DNA of 64,000 nucleotides from Gracilibacillus salinarum (lineage in GTDB: Bacteria; Bacillota; Bacilli; Bacillales; Amphibacillaceae): positions 4,350,001 to 4,414,000 of the forward strand of contig NZ_CP095071.1 of the NCBI RefSeq assembly GCF_022919575.1, written 5' to 3'. The position numbers were made by a program, and so were the translations under genes. Under the pieces are notes generated by a model, which was given only the letters and a program-made list of their open reading frames with translations, did no database searches and was not told the DNA's origin. Positions 1-8,655 of this stretch are shown piece after piece; within the stretch, counting starts at the first letter, position 1; the number at the start of each line of letters is the position of its first letter.

Positions 1-1
1 C

Positions 2-463
2 GTAACATTAAGCTTTGGGCTGGCAATGGGCTTGTTGTCTATCTTGCTTTTTAAAGCAGGTATCGGTCTAAGTTTTGTGTACATGGCAATGGGAATCTTC
101 GTAAGTGGCGCGGTAATTCCATTGACGTTAGGTTTGATGTGGAAGAAAGCGACAAGTACAGGGAATTTCTACGGCGCTCTAACTGGGATGGTTTCCGGTA
201 TCATTGTTTGGCTTGTTACCGCACAGGTGCGCTATGGGGAGATCTCAGTTGCTTCACTAGGTGAACTGCACTCTATGTTATTTGGTAATGTTACTGTATT
301 TGTGGTGAGTGGATTTATCGCAATTGGGCATGGGCTGATTAGTAAGCAGGAATTTGATTTCGATTCATTGAAAGATCAATTCCACAGCTTTGATGAAGAG
401 CAGGAGGCAGAAACCAAAGTAACGAAAGAGTCTGAATCAAAGGATGTGTTGGTGAATGGATAG
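2..463 (+). CDS. Sodium:solute symporter, C-terminal part (cut by window edge)
   Basis: The reading frame is open from base 2, so only the last 153 residues of a larger membrane transporter are seen. Hydrophobic helices alternate with short loops, followed by a hydrophilic acidic tail (DSLKDQFHSFDEEQEAE). The segment with GLMWKKATSTGNFYGALTG and the later YGEIS...MLFGN pattern resemble the ends of Dur3-like members of the SSS (sodium/solute symporter) family, which carry urea or other small solutes driven by sodium. That assignment is from memory of the family; substrate is not determinable from this fragment. The stop overlaps the start of the next small membrane gene by 8 bases, so the two are probably translated together. 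Confidence 0.7.
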   Translation, partial: VTLSFGLAMGLLSILLFKAGIGLSFVYMAMGIFVSGAVIPLTLGLMWKKATSTGNFYGALTGMVSGIIVWLVTAQVRYGEISVASLGELHSMLFGNVTVFVVSGFIAIGHGLISKQEFDFDSLKDQFHSFDEEQEAETKVTKESESKDVLVNG

Positions 464-692
464 TAATAAACAATTGCTCAAAGATGCCAAGTTATGTACG
501 AGATGGGCTTTCAGCTTGACCTTTGTCTTTATTTTTTTGTTCCCTGGTATAATGTTTATTACCGGTTATGAATACAGTCTTGCTTTTTTCAAAGGATGGA
601 CTTATCTGGCTTTTATCTGGCTGATTATTGCGGGTCTCTATACTGCTATCCGTCCATGGGTGGAATATTATATAGAAAAGAAACAAGTATAG
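456..692 (+). CDS. Small two-helix membrane protein
   Basis: A 78-residue protein with two predicted membrane helices (about residues 17-38 and 45-66), with charged residues at both ends. Its ATG lies inside the last codons of the symporter gene, indicating translational coupling. It has no recognisable family from sequence alone. Given position and size it may be an accessory subunit of the symporter, which is inference only. A hairpin terminator follows at once, closing the unit. Confidence 0.6.
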   Translation: MDSNKQLLKDAKLCTRWAFSLTFVFIFLFPGIMFITGYEYSLAFFKGWTYLAFIWLIIAGLYTAIRPWVEYYIEKKQV

Positions 693-700
693 AAAAAAGA

Positions 701-731
701 AGCACTGGATATGTTGTCCAGTGCTCTTTTA
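701..731 (+). terminator. Rho-independent terminator after the symporter unit
   Basis: Arms AGCACTGGA (701-709) and TCCAGTGCT (717-725) form a 9-bp stem with a short loop, followed by CTTTT. It lies directly behind the small membrane gene. Confidence 0.75.
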
Positions 732-758
732 CGTCAAGAAGAATGAGCTTTTCACCGT

Positions 759-950
759 TTAATAGTGTTTACCGCAAGAGTGGCAAAACTTCTTTTTTGG
801 TTTTAATTTACAAGGATCGAAGTCGCGTAAGCTATCATGATGGTGTGGTTCTTTCTTACAGCAACAAATGATTTTGATGCAGCAGCAATCATGAAAGCAG
901 TCATGATCATGGTGAGGTTTTTTGCAAGGGTCGTAATGGTGATAACACAT
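759..950 (-). CDS. Cys/His-rich small protein, spore-coat-like
   Basis: A 63-residue protein of very unusual composition: about ten cysteines and ten histidines, in runs such as HHDHD, CCC and HHH, ending in CHSCGKHY. An AAAGGGG ribosome binding site sits 8 bases before the ATG, which supports a real gene despite the small size. Cys/His-rich peptides of this size are common in Bacillus spore coats and could bind metals or cross-link. No specific family was recognised, and a metal-storage or coat role is inference. Confidence 0.55.
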   Translation of the reverse strand: MCYHHYDPCKKPHHDHDCFHDCCCIKIICCCKKEPHHHDSLRDFDPCKLKPKKKFCHSCGKHY

Positions 951-1133
951 GAGATCATCCCCTTTCTTCTTACAATATATCGTATGAAGTGGTTATGGAA
1001 GAAGTGTGGACAGGTTTCATAGGCATGAAAACATTCGTAGTGACTGCTGAATAGTAAACGAGATCATGTAGAAGTAGGGGACAGGGTTCGATCAAAGCGT
1101 AAAGGAACAATGCTCTATCATTGCTGTCCAATA

Positions 1134-1171
1134 AGAAAACCCATTTACTCGATTTCATTAGTAAATGGGTT
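1134..1171 (-). terminator. Terminator hairpin of the DUF2269-like gene
   Basis: Arms AACCCATTTACT (1138-1149) and AGTAAATGGGTT (1160-1171) give a perfect 12-bp stem. On the minus strand it is followed by TTTTC, directly after the stop of the gene at 1174-1629. Confidence 0.75.
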
Positions 1172-1173
1172 AG

Positions 1174-1629
1174 CTAGAATGGCTTCGTAACCATTAACAA
1201 TATAATCGTCAACAGCAAAGTGTTTTCCACATATTCTATCCGCAATAATCGCTGTACGAGTACGTGATACGAGTCTGGAACATCAGTAAGCTGTGGGTCA
1301 GCCAGCATTTCTTTTATTGGTGCTGAACTCCTTTTTAACGCGGTTGGACCTAACAGGAGAGCGAAAAAGTAGAGGATCAGACTTGTGATATACCAACCTT
1401 GCTGAAATAACATTGGTCTTAATAGCCCCATCAGTAAACCGGAGACTAAGAGCAACATGCCACCCGACATGACGAAGATATGCAGTTTCTTTTTAATAAA
1501 AAAGGCATGGCGGACTTCAGGTAATGTTTTTGCTGATTTAACGATAGTTGTCAGAATAAATCCAGGTCCAATGCCAACGATAGCTGAAAAGATATGTATG
1601 ACGACAATCCAAGAATAGAGCGAATTCAT
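1174..1629 (-). CDS. DUF2269-like integral membrane protein
   Basis: A 151-residue membrane protein with four likely helices (around residues 7-28, 50-68, 77-97 and 130-149). The N-terminal SWIVVIHIFSAIVGIGPGF segment, with a membrane histidine, and the general layout resemble the DUF2269 family, whose function is unknown to me. It stands alone between hairpins. The start is set by the ATG near GAGTAATAAGAAGGTG upstream on the minus strand. Confidence 0.6.
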   Translation of the reverse strand: MNSLYSWIVVIHIFSAIVGIGPGFILTTIVKSAKTLPEVRHAFFIKKKLHIFVMSGGMLLLVSGLLMGLLRPMLFQQGWYITSLILYFFALLLGPTALKRSSAPIKEMLADPQLTDVPDSYHVLVQRLLRIEYVENTLLLTIILLMVTKPF

Positions 1630-1685
1630 CTAATCACCTTCTTATTACTCATTATAAACCTTTTGATGAGCAAAAAACAGCATAA

Positions 1686-1732
1686 AGTGAGACTTCAATC
1701 AGTGGGGGGTATTACGGCCGGTTAGCGCTTAT
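1686..1732 (-). repeat. Repeat family T, copy T1
   Basis: Read on the minus strand it runs CGCTAACCGGCCGTAAT, CCCCCACTGAT, AAGTCTCACTTT. The same ordered blocks recur at 14846-14896, 53151-53302, 54009-54110 and 55914-55998. This copy keeps the end blocks but lacks the internal GTGGGGG/CCCCCAC stem seen in T3-T5. It lies between two convergent or tandem genes and codes for nothing visible. Confidence 0.65.
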
Positions 1733-1759
1733 GCCAATAATTTCATATTCGAACGAGAA

Positions 1760-1803
1760 AAATGGTTTAGAATGACAAGGAAAAAGTCACTCTAAACCAT
1801 TTC
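1760..1803 (-). terminator. Terminator hairpin
   Basis: Arms AATGGTTTAGA (1761-1771) and TCTAAACCATT (1791-1801), with an additional TGAC/GTCA inner pairing, lie directly behind the stop of the minus-strand gene at 1805-2236. Confidence 0.7.
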
Positions 1804-1804
1804 A

Positions 1805-2236
1805 TTATTTTGTAAATAAATCAAAACCTAATGCTGTTACTACTCCGAATACTAATGACCATGCGCCAATACTAACCGTGGACCATATTAAAGTGGCTCG
1901 TTTTTTAGCGCCGAGTGTCATTCCGATGAAGGCAGCAATATGTGAACCGATTAGAATGGGGCCGAGCATGATCATGCCTGGCAAGCCATATTTATTCCAT
2001 AAAGTTCTGGCTTTATTTTCGCGCTTTGCCTGGTTCTGATTGTTGCGTTTTGCTCGCCATTGTTTGAATTTCTCAAAGCCAATGATAAGAGGGATGATGG
2101 TAACCATATTCCCAATAAATGCAGTCACGATCACGATAAACGGATTGAGTCCGGAAAGGATACCAAAGGGAATGACCAAGGCAATTTCAAACCATGGAAT
2201 AGCAGCTCCCAAAAAGATTAATAGATATTCCCACAT
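1805..2236 (-). CDS. Small multidrug-export-like membrane protein
   Basis: A 143-residue membrane protein with about four helices and a basic, hydrophilic loop near residues 58-78 (RAKRNNQNQAKRENKAR). The pattern IPWFEIALVIPFG at residues 14-26, GNMVTIIPL, and LWNKYGLPGMIMLGPILIG are typical of the family named small multidrug export protein (Pfam Sm_multidrug_ex). The family name implies export but real substrates are poorly established. The gene is monocistronic between two hairpins. Confidence 0.7.
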   Translation of the reverse strand: MWEYLLIFLGAAIPWFEIALVIPFGILSGLNPFIVIVTAFIGNMVTIIPLIIGFEKFKQWRAKRNNQNQAKRENKARTLWNKYGLPGMIMLGPILIGSHIAAFIGMTLGAKKRATLIWSTVSIGAWSLVFGVVTALGFDLFTK

Positions 2237-2293
2237 GTCGTTACACTCCTGTCTGTCTAGTCATTTTATATTTGTTAAGTCTCATTGCGGTAA

Positions 2294-2323
2294 AAAAAGT
2301 TGATGCTTCCACATCAACTTTTT
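2294..2323. terminator. Bidirectional terminator hairpin
   Basis: AAAAAGTTGATG (2294-2305) and CATCAACTTTTT (2312-2323) form a 12-bp stem with A and T runs on both sides. It closes the leftward nrd operon, and no rightward gene needs it. Confidence 0.75.
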
Positions 2324-2329
2324 AATCAG

Positions 2330-2773
2330 TTAGGATAAAACAACAAATTCTCTTGTTAATCGATCGCAAAATTTATCACAGCGATGATGATCATCGTCTT
2401 GTGGGGTTAATTCAACTTTTAACGTGACGGCAAGGTTGGTGTGGACATAGAGCATATCTCGGAATAGATCGACCGCGCCACAATAATAAGGGTAGAAACT
2501 GTCTCCAGTTCCGAACACACCAGTAATTACCTGATCCACGTTTTCTGTTTCAAATGCTTCGAATACTTCTTCCATTTCGAGTGGAAGATCACCGTTATCC
2601 CACGAATAAGTGCCGATGGTGACAATATCGTAATCGTGTAAAAGGGCGGGGCGGAATTCATCAACAGGGATTAGATCTGTCTCGATGTCACGCGCCACCA
2701 TTTTTTCACTAATTATCTCAGCAAGTGTTGAAGTGTTACCTGTAACAGATGTATAGATAATCGCTGCTCTCAT
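2330..2773 (-). CDS. Flavodoxin, last gene of the ribonucleotide reductase operon
   Basis: A 147-residue protein beginning MRAAIIYTSVTGNTSTLAE. The T/S-x-T-G-N-T motif at residues 8-13 is the FMN phosphate loop of flavodoxins. IGTYSWDNGDLP and FGTGDSFYPYYCGAVD match the FMN-ring loops. It carries one or two electrons. It lies 33 bases downstream of nrdB, so it probably supplies electrons for reductase activation or maintenance. It looks like an ordinary short flavodoxin, not the NrdI type that belongs to class Ib enzymes. That distinction is by eye. Confidence 0.85.
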   Translation of the reverse strand: MRAAIIYTSVTGNTSTLAEIISEKMVARDIETDLIPVDEFRPALLHDYDIVTIGTYSWDNGDLPLEMEEVFEAFETENVDQVITGVFGTGDSFYPYYCGAVDLFRDMLYVHTNLAVTLKVELTPQDDDHHRCDKFCDRLTREFVVLS

Positions 2774-2806
2774 CGAATGACCCCTCCTTTTTCAGATTTT
2801 TGTAAC

Positions 2807-3856
2807 TTACAATTCGTCAAATCCGTTGGAAGAAGATACTTTCGTATACGTTCTTGATTTCTGTTCGAAGAAATCAGATTTTGTTTCGTTCATCATTTCA
2901 TCACTGAAAACATGAATCCATTCCATTGGATTGTCGCGTTCAGGATAATAATTATCCAGTCCGATTTGACGGAAACGTTTATTGGCCAGGTATTCTACAT
3001 AGCCATGGAATTCTTCAAGATCAATACCTTCAATATCTTTCAAAATGTAGTCAGCCCATTCTTTTTCCAGCTGTACAGCCTGATCGACAGTATTGTAAAC
3101 ATATTGAATGTTTTCCTCTGTATTCAATTCCGGATTCTCTGTCAATAAGATCCGTACGAACTGTGATACGAAATAAGCATGCTGCATTTCGTCACGCTGA
3201 ATATAACTGATCATTGTACTTGTTTTTAACATTTTTTGCTGACGAGCTAAATGATAGAAGAAAGCGAAGCCAGCATAGAAATAGATACCTTCTAAGTTGA
3301 TAGAGTTGATCGCCAGTTCGAACAATCGCTGTGGCGTTGGATTCTCACGGAATGTTTCGTAACTGTCTAGGATCAATTGATTTCGTTTGCGTACAATTGG
3401 ATCTTCTTTAGCTTGTGTAAATCGTTCGTTTTGTTCACGTAAAGGCACTAATGAACTCAAAATATAGGAATAAGACTCATTGTGAACTGCTTCTTGCTGA
3501 GAAATAACAGCAAAGATTGCTTTAAAGCTCGAATCAGTAACATAGTCCATTACATGTGTCATCGTTGGTGTTTGTAAACTGTCTAATGATGCCAGTTGTG
3601 TATTAATACGTAAGAATATATCTTTCTCCGTATCAGTTAAGTTATCCCATTGTTTGATATCATCTTGCATATTAATCTCTTGTGCCTTCCAGAAATTCGC
3701 TAACAATGTTTGATACAGGTCGTACATTTGTGGATAGGCAATATCGTTCCAGTTTAGTAGACCGGAAGACTCTCCATTAATAATTCCTGTAGATTTATTG
3801 GGATACGTTGGATTTAATAATTTAATTTTTGATAAAGGTTGATCGACTTGTGTCAT
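2807..3856 (-). CDS. nrdB: Ribonucleotide reductase class I, radical-generating beta subunit
   Basis: The beta subunit holds a dimetal centre and, in most members, a tyrosyl radical used by the alpha subunit to make deoxynucleotides. Numbered from an upstream in-frame ATG at 3865, the metal ligands are all visible: D95 (LDSLQ), E125 and H128 (EAVHNESY), E192 (LEGIYFYAGF), E226 and H229 (DEMQHAYF). The radical tyrosine position is kept (Y132). I place the start at 3856, not 3865, because AAAAGGAGG abuts the first ATG but lies 9 bases before the second. Length is then 349 residues, normal for the family. It lies 56 bases downstream of nrdA. Confidence 0.93.
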   Translation of the reverse strand: MTQVDQPLSKIKLLNPTYPNKSTGIINGESSGLLNWNDIAYPQMYDLYQTLLANFWKAQEINMQDDIKQWDNLTDTEKDIFLRINTQLASLDSLQTPTMTHVMDYVTDSSFKAIFAVISQQEAVHNESYSYILSSLVPLREQNERFTQAKEDPIVRKRNQLILDSYETFRENPTPQRLFELAINSINLEGIYFYAGFAFFYHLARQQKMLKTSTMISYIQRDEMQHAYFVSQFVRILLTENPELNTEENIQYVYNTVDQAVQLEKEWADYILKDIEGIDLEEFHGYVEYLANKRFRQIGLDNYYPERDNPMEWIHVFSDEMMNETKSDFFEQKSRTYTKVSSSNGFDEL

Positions 3857-3912
3857 GTGACACATCCTCCTTTTAAAGATGTAGCGAGAAAGGTCAGCAG
3901 CTAATCATAAGA

Positions 3913-6201
3913 TTAGCTGTGACAAGCTTCGCACTCTTCGATTTCTGTTTGAGAGGTACTGCGGACATAATACGTTGTTTTCAGTCCATTTTCCCAAGCT
4001 GCAATGTGTAAGTTTAATAATTCTTTTGCTTTGATATCATGACGTACATAGAAGTTAAAGCTGATTGCCTGGTCAACATGGCGTTGTCTCTTGGCATTTT
4101 GTTTAATGCTCCACACTTGATCTAATTCATGACGTGCTCTTCGGTAATAATTATAAGTTACATGATCAAGGTCTGGCGCGGTAACTTTGAATTTAAAGTT
4201 TTTCTTTTCTTCAGCGAACTCTACTGCATACAATGGGTCAATACCATCCGTTGAGCCACCGATTTTTGCCGTTGACGAGTTAGGTGCAACAGCCATTAGC
4301 CAACCATTACGGATACCATTTGCTGCTACGTCTGCGCGTAATTCGTTCCAACGGTCGGAGTGGTAGTCACGGCGGTCAAAGTAGACGCCGGATTGCCATT
4401 CTGATCCTTCAAATTCGGAATAAGCACCTTTTTCTTTTGCCAGTTCCATGGATGCTTTTATCGTGTAATAAGCAATGTCTTCGTATACTTTGTCTGCATA
4501 AGCTACTGCTTCGTCAGATTCCCAATGAATGCTTTCTAAAGCAAGCAGGTGATGCCAGCCGAATGTTCCGAGTCCGACAGCACGGTATTTTTTGTTCGTT
4601 ACTTGTGCTTGACCGACGGAAATCGTGTTTAAGTCGATGACGTTATCCAGCATACGAACCTGAATTTTGACCAGACGCTCTATTACGTCTGCACGAACTG
4701 CGTTTGGCAGGTTGATAGAAGACAGGTTACATACTACAAAGTCGCCTGGTTTTCGAACAATGATGATGTTGCCTTCTTCATCTTGATACTCGTTAGAGAT
4801 AGTCGTTGGTGACATATTCTGCGCAATCTCTGTACATAAGTTGCTGCAATAAACAGATGTTTTACCAATACCGCGTTTATGCTTGTTTGGATTTTGACGA
4901 TTTACTTCGTCGCGATAGAACATATATGGTGTTCCAGTTTCTAATTGAGCGATCATAATGCGGGCCATAATGTCCATGGCACGGTATGTTTTTCTTGGTA
5001 ATAACGGGTGATTAACTGCTTCCCAGTATTTCTCGGTGAAATATTTATGATCTTTCTCATCATAAAAATCTTCCAGTCCTAGAGAATTACCGTTTTCGTC
5101 TTTCCAGCCCATCATTTGTTTCACCTGATGCGGACAGAAAGTATGCCATTCTCCGATACTTTTTCCAGTCGCATCTGTTTCTTGTAATTGCTCCATAAAT
5201 AAATCAGGGATGCTAACGCCTGTAAAGATATCATGTGCTTTACGACGCTCGTCGCCATTGTTGGTTTTCAAATCTAAGAACCCATTCATTACATCTTTAT
5301 GGAATACATCTAAATAAATGGCAACAGCACCTTGACGCTGACCTAGCTGGTCGACACTGACAGCAGTATCGTTAATTAGTCGAATCCACGGAACAACACC
5401 AGATGAATTACCTTTAAATTTCTTAATATCAGAGCCTAAGGCACGAACTTTTCCATAATAGATGCCGATTCCGCCTCCATCTTTACTAAGGCGTGCAATA
5501 TCCCAGTTGTTTAAATAAATACCGTCTAATGAATCATCAACAGTATCAATGAAACAGGATGATAATTGTCCATAGCTTTTACCAGCGTTTGATAAAGTTG
5601 GTGTAGCGACTGTCATATATAAATTACTTAAAGCCCAATAAGCTTCTTTAATTAATTCCAATCGTTGTTCAGGAGCTTCGTTTTGCATTAATGTCATGGC
5701 AATGATCATAAAGCGCTCCTGTGGCAATTCAAACAGATTGCGGTCGTGATCCCTTGCGATATAACGGTCAGCAAGCAAGAAAAGCCCAATGTAGTTAAAA
5801 CGGGTATCTTGTGTTGGATCAATAAACGATTGCAACGTCTGAATTTCTTCTTTGCTATATGATTGAAGTAAGTCTTTGCTGTAGATACCCTTATCTGTAA
5901 GAGTTTGAATCAAGGAATAGAAATCTCCATATTGTTGCTCAGCATCATATCCGCGATTAGCTGCCGCTTCTTCGTAAAGCTGTTTTAAATGAAAATGTGC
6001 AGCCACAAATGTCCAATTTGGTTCATCCATCGCGATACGATTTAACGAATAAAAAAGGGCTTCTTGTGTTGTATCTTTGTCGGATTTTGTAGTTTCTTCA
6101 ATTCGTTTTTGGATTTCTGCCGTATTTAATCCGTACTTTTCTCCTGCATCTTGCAAAGCTTGGATGACAGATTGTTTAATAGATTTTACTTCTGTTGCCA
6201 T
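3913..6201 (-). CDS. nrdA: Ribonucleotide reductase class I, catalytic alpha subunit
   Basis: This is the large subunit that reduces ribonucleoside diphosphates. Counting from the ATG at 6201 (762 residues): C216 in SSCFIDTVDD and C491 in VVCNLSS are the redox pair. N454, C456 and E458 in SNLCTEI form the active site with the thiyl radical cysteine. Y744-Y745 relay the radical, and C757/C760 (CEAC) at the C-terminus re-reduce the enzyme. The first ~90 residues do not show a clean ATP-cone. The start at 6201 is preferred over 6222 because GGGGG lies 9-13 bases before it. It is first gene of a three-gene operon with nrdB and a flavodoxin, behind paired NrdR-like boxes. The name nrdA (versus nrdE) is by size and motif only. 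Confidence 0.93.
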   Translation of the reverse strand: MATEVKSIKQSVIQALQDAGEKYGLNTAEIQKRIEETTKSDKDTTQEALFYSLNRIAMDEPNWTFVAAHFHLKQLYEEAAANRGYDAEQQYGDFYSLIQTLTDKGIYSKDLLQSYSKEEIQTLQSFIDPTQDTRFNYIGLFLLADRYIARDHDRNLFELPQERFMIIAMTLMQNEAPEQRLELIKEAYWALSNLYMTVATPTLSNAGKSYGQLSSCFIDTVDDSLDGIYLNNWDIARLSKDGGGIGIYYGKVRALGSDIKKFKGNSSGVVPWIRLINDTAVSVDQLGQRQGAVAIYLDVFHKDVMNGFLDLKTNNGDERRKAHDIFTGVSIPDLFMEQLQETDATGKSIGEWHTFCPHQVKQMMGWKDENGNSLGLEDFYDEKDHKYFTEKYWEAVNHPLLPRKTYRAMDIMARIMIAQLETGTPYMFYRDEVNRQNPNKHKRGIGKTSVYCSNLCTEIAQNMSPTTISNEYQDEEGNIIIVRKPGDFVVCNLSSINLPNAVRADVIERLVKIQVRMLDNVIDLNTISVGQAQVTNKKYRAVGLGTFGWHHLLALESIHWESDEAVAYADKVYEDIAYYTIKASMELAKEKGAYSEFEGSEWQSGVYFDRRDYHSDRWNELRADVAANGIRNGWLMAVAPNSSTAKIGGSTDGIDPLYAVEFAEEKKNFKFKVTAPDLDHVTYNYYRRARHELDQVWSIKQNAKRQRHVDQAISFNFYVRHDIKAKELLNLHIAAWENGLKTTYYVRSTSQTEIEECEACHS

Positions 6202-6307
6202 GATAAAAACCCCCATATACATAATAAAAACGCTCGGTAGGAGCGGAAATTAATAAGTTGTTTTATGTATTCACCGAACAGTTAATGAATCAGTATAGTT
6301 ATAATGA

Positions 6308-6354
6308 ATACAATATATTGTAGTAATTTTGTTGTTTGATACTATATATAGATT
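6308..6354 (-). promoter_or_regulatory. Tandem NrdR-box-like sites upstream of nrdA
   Basis: Two 16-bp near-palindromes, ATACAATATATTGTAG (6308-6323) and ATACTATATATAGATT (6339-6354), have centres exactly 31 bp apart, three helical turns. Both match the core ACwATATwTwGT of NrdR boxes, which occur as such pairs before ribonucleotide reductase operons and bind the Zn/ATP-cone repressor NrdR. They lie about 110-150 bases before the nrdA start. The rest of the 6202-6575 interval is AT-rich and holds no gene I can support. Confidence 0.75.
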
Positions 6355-6575
6355 TTAAATGATAAGCTCATTTTTGACAATAAAAAAATCTCAGTTATAT
6401 TTTTCTAGTTTGGTAGAAAAAGAGGTAGGAAAGTTGATGTGGCAAGCACTTCAATCTCGAATAGGTCTTTTAGACTATTTTTATTTAGGTGAATATGATT
6501 ACAAATATCTAGTAAAACATGATGTAAGGAAAGTGTTATAATAGGCTTAATGATAGTACAAAGGGAGAGTCCAGC

Positions 6576-7403
6576 ATGCATTTTTATACTACCAATGATG
6601 GTTATCGGCATTTTTATCAAAAGTATCCGGCCCATACTAGTAACGATATTATGATATTGCTACATGGTATTTCGGAAAACCATCGTTATTTAGCTCCTCT
6701 AGCATCATACATTGCTAAGCGAAATATTGCAACCGTCTTGACACCTGATTTACGTGGATACGGCGATTTTTGTCCGAAAAAAGGTGATATTGACTATATC
6801 GGACAGCACGAAGACGATTTAAAACAATTTATAACACAGTTAAAAAAAGATCATCAAGATTCACGATTTATCCTGGCTGGTCATTCTGCAGGAGGAGGCA
6901 GTGTGCTCAGGCTTTCGGAAACAGAACTTGCAGATGCCTTTGATCTTTTTCTCTTGTTGGCGCCATTGATTCATTTTGGCGCCCCGACTGTACCAAAGGA
7001 GAACACGGGATTTCGCCGGGCAATCAGAAATAATCTAAGTTCGATACTGGCATTGAATGAACAAAATATCACGAAAAACAATGACAGGATTGTTTTTGAA
7101 AACCAGAAGCCTGAAAATTTGCGACATGGTTCAGAAACCATATCGTTAAGTTATCGTCTCTTTGCATCGAGGTATCCTGTACATTATCTGAATACGATCG
7201 CAAATCTATCCAAGCCTACGCTGCTTATAGCAGGGAAGGAAGATGAACAATTTGTAGCAACTGCATATGAACCATTGTTTCAGGATAATCCCTATGTGGA
7301 TGTTATGATTCTGGAAGACATTGACCATGATGGAATAGTAAGTGATATACAAGCGTTGGCTGTTATCGGTCAATGGTTGCAAAACACAATAATAGAGGTG
7401 TAA
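6576..7403 (+). CDS. Alpha/beta hydrolase (monoacylglycerol-lipase/S33-like)
   Basis: A 275-residue cytoplasmic hydrolase. The oxyanion-hole strand ILLHGISEN (28-36), the nucleophile elbow GHSAGG (about 103-108, Ser in the middle), the acid strand LLIAGKEDEQF (about 217-227) and the histidine in DIDHDGI give a full Ser-Asp-His triad. The overall form resembles serine aminopeptidase S33 or lysophospholipase-like proteins that cut esters of small lipids. AAAGGGAGAG precedes the ATG by 7 bases. It ends 3 bases before csaA, so the two are likely cotranscribed. Confidence 0.82.
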   Translation: MHFYTTNDGYRHFYQKYPAHTSNDIMILLHGISENHRYLAPLASYIAKRNIATVLTPDLRGYGDFCPKKGDIDYIGQHEDDLKQFITQLKKDHQDSRFILAGHSAGGGSVLRLSETELADAFDLFLLLAPLIHFGAPTVPKENTGFRRAIRNNLSSILALNEQNITKNNDRIVFENQKPENLRHGSETISLSYRLFASRYPVHYLNTIANLSKPTLLIAGKEDEQFVATAYEPLFQDNPYVDVMILEDIDHDGIVSDIQALAVIGQWLQNTIIEV

Positions 7404-7406
7404 AAA

Positions 7407-7736
7407 ATGGCTACGTTTGATGATTTTACTAAATTAGATTTGCGTGTTGGGACAATTGTGGAGGCAGAAGCTTTCCCGGAAGCAAGAAAACCAGCGATAA
7501 AATTGAGAATAGATTTTGGAGAATTAGGTATTAAACAATCTTCTGCACAGATTACGAAACGATACGAGCCTGCACAATTAATTGGAAGACAAGTCGCTGC
7601 AGTAGTAAATTTTCCACCACTGCGAATTGCCGGTTTTAAATCAGAAGTACTTGTTTTAGGAGGCGTACCGGGTACGGATGATGTCGTCCTGTTAGGTCCG
7701 GATCAGAAAGTGGAGAATGGTACAAAAATCTCTTAA
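7407..7736 (+). CDS. csaA: CsaA, tRNA-binding-domain chaperone
   Basis: A 109-residue protein consisting of one OB-fold tRNA-binding domain: [17 protein letters not shown] at the N-terminus, [19 protein letters not shown], and [19 protein letters not shown] near the end are diagnostic for CsaA. In Bacillus CsaA acts as a homodimeric export-related chaperone that binds precursor proteins; whether it also binds tRNA in cells is less clear. The length is the family's normal length. The gene follows the hydrolase by 3 bases and is followed by a long repeat element. Confidence 0.92.
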   Translation: MATFDDFTKLDLRVGTIVEAEAFPEARKPAIKLRIDFGELGIKQSSAQITKRYEPAQLIGRQVAAVVNFPPLRIAGFKSEVLVLGGVPGTDDVVLLGPDQKVENGTKIS

Positions 7737-7846
7737 TGCAGATATAACAGAGCGTATAATGACAGAGAGATAAACGAGTTTTTAGATCAGACAAGAAAGC
7801 ATAAAAGTGCAGTCACAGCAGTAATCTTATGAAACATGAAGTTGAA

Positions 7847-8501
7847 TTCCTTATAATATGGATTATGTTAACTAGCCATCGCTAGCCAAGCAGCCATATT
7901 GAGATATTTAATGTGCTGGGATACCGCTCCGTCCAACCACTCCGCGTCCTGCGGGGCACGGCTGAAGCTAGGCTACTACCCGAAATACTTCTTTGCTTCC
8001 TTGCACCGAGGAAGCCTACTTCGAAGCTTTACTAGAAGACACAGGTGCAGACGTTGTGGATTTGCAGCACCTGCACAATCCCGCGGGAGTCTCCGTGGTT
8101 GGCCTCCGCTGATGTATAGCTCCACAATTTATGCGGCAGCTAGGATATGAAGCACTATCTGCAAGATTTACACCATAATTGATGAAATACATTGCTAAGC
8201 ACCACTGCTTCTAGCTGTTCCAATCGTTGTAGTACTTCCCATAAGCGTAGGAAATAGGCGGAGACTCCCGTGGAATCAGCGCGAGCTGAAGATCCATTTA
8301 TTTGTGCCTGTGTCTTCTAGTATCGCTTCGAAGTGAGCTTCCTCGGCACAAGGCAGCACAGATGTTATTCAAGTAGTAGCTTAGCTGAAGCCGTGCCCAC
8401 AGGACGCGGAGCCTATTTCCGGAGCTTTGCTAAGCAGATAATCTATATCAAAATGACTATGTTGCAATAAAGCCTTTGTTTACATAATCCATATTATCGG
8501 C
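7847..8501 (-). mobile_element. Repeat element E1 (double-hairpin core with 25-bp terminal inverted repeats)
   Basis: The ends are TATAATATGGATTATGTTAAC at 7852-7872 and its inverted partner ACATAATCCATATTAT at 8482-8497. Inside, module B is met first in reverse complement (CGCTCCGTCCAACCACTCC at 7926), then module A in reverse complement (ending TTTCCGGAGCTTTGC near 8434). The left outer flank, about 7790-7846 (AAGCATAAAAGTGCAGTCAC), matches the left flanks of other copies. It fills most of the 919-base gap between csaA and the next gene. Short open frames inside it are by-products of conserved DNA, not genes. Confidence 0.75.
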
Positions 8502-8655
8502 AGCTATAAAGTTAATTAAGAATGAGCAGGTATTAGTGAGGAATATCGGGCTAAGAATTCCTTTTGTATATTTTATCGACCTTAATGTAATATATATGTT
8601 GCAAAAAGTAAAATATTAAGTATAATGAAAGATATAAACTAACTGGAGGGGTTCG

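Noticed and set aside
970..1158. 62-codon minus-strand frame beyond the DUF2269-like gene
   Set aside because: It begins inside the terminator hairpin and has no ribosome binding site or family resemblance.
6359..6541. 60-codon plus-strand frame between the NrdR boxes and the hydrolase gene
   Set aside because: No ribosome binding site, low-complexity start, and its sequence context is the AT-rich upstream region of nrdA.
7899..8150. Open frame MRYLMCWDTAPSNHSASC... with a similar frame at 25617-25850
   Set aside because: Both lie in the same part of elements E1 and E4. The similarity is due to conserved repeat DNA; there is no ribosome binding site and the frames end differently in other copies.
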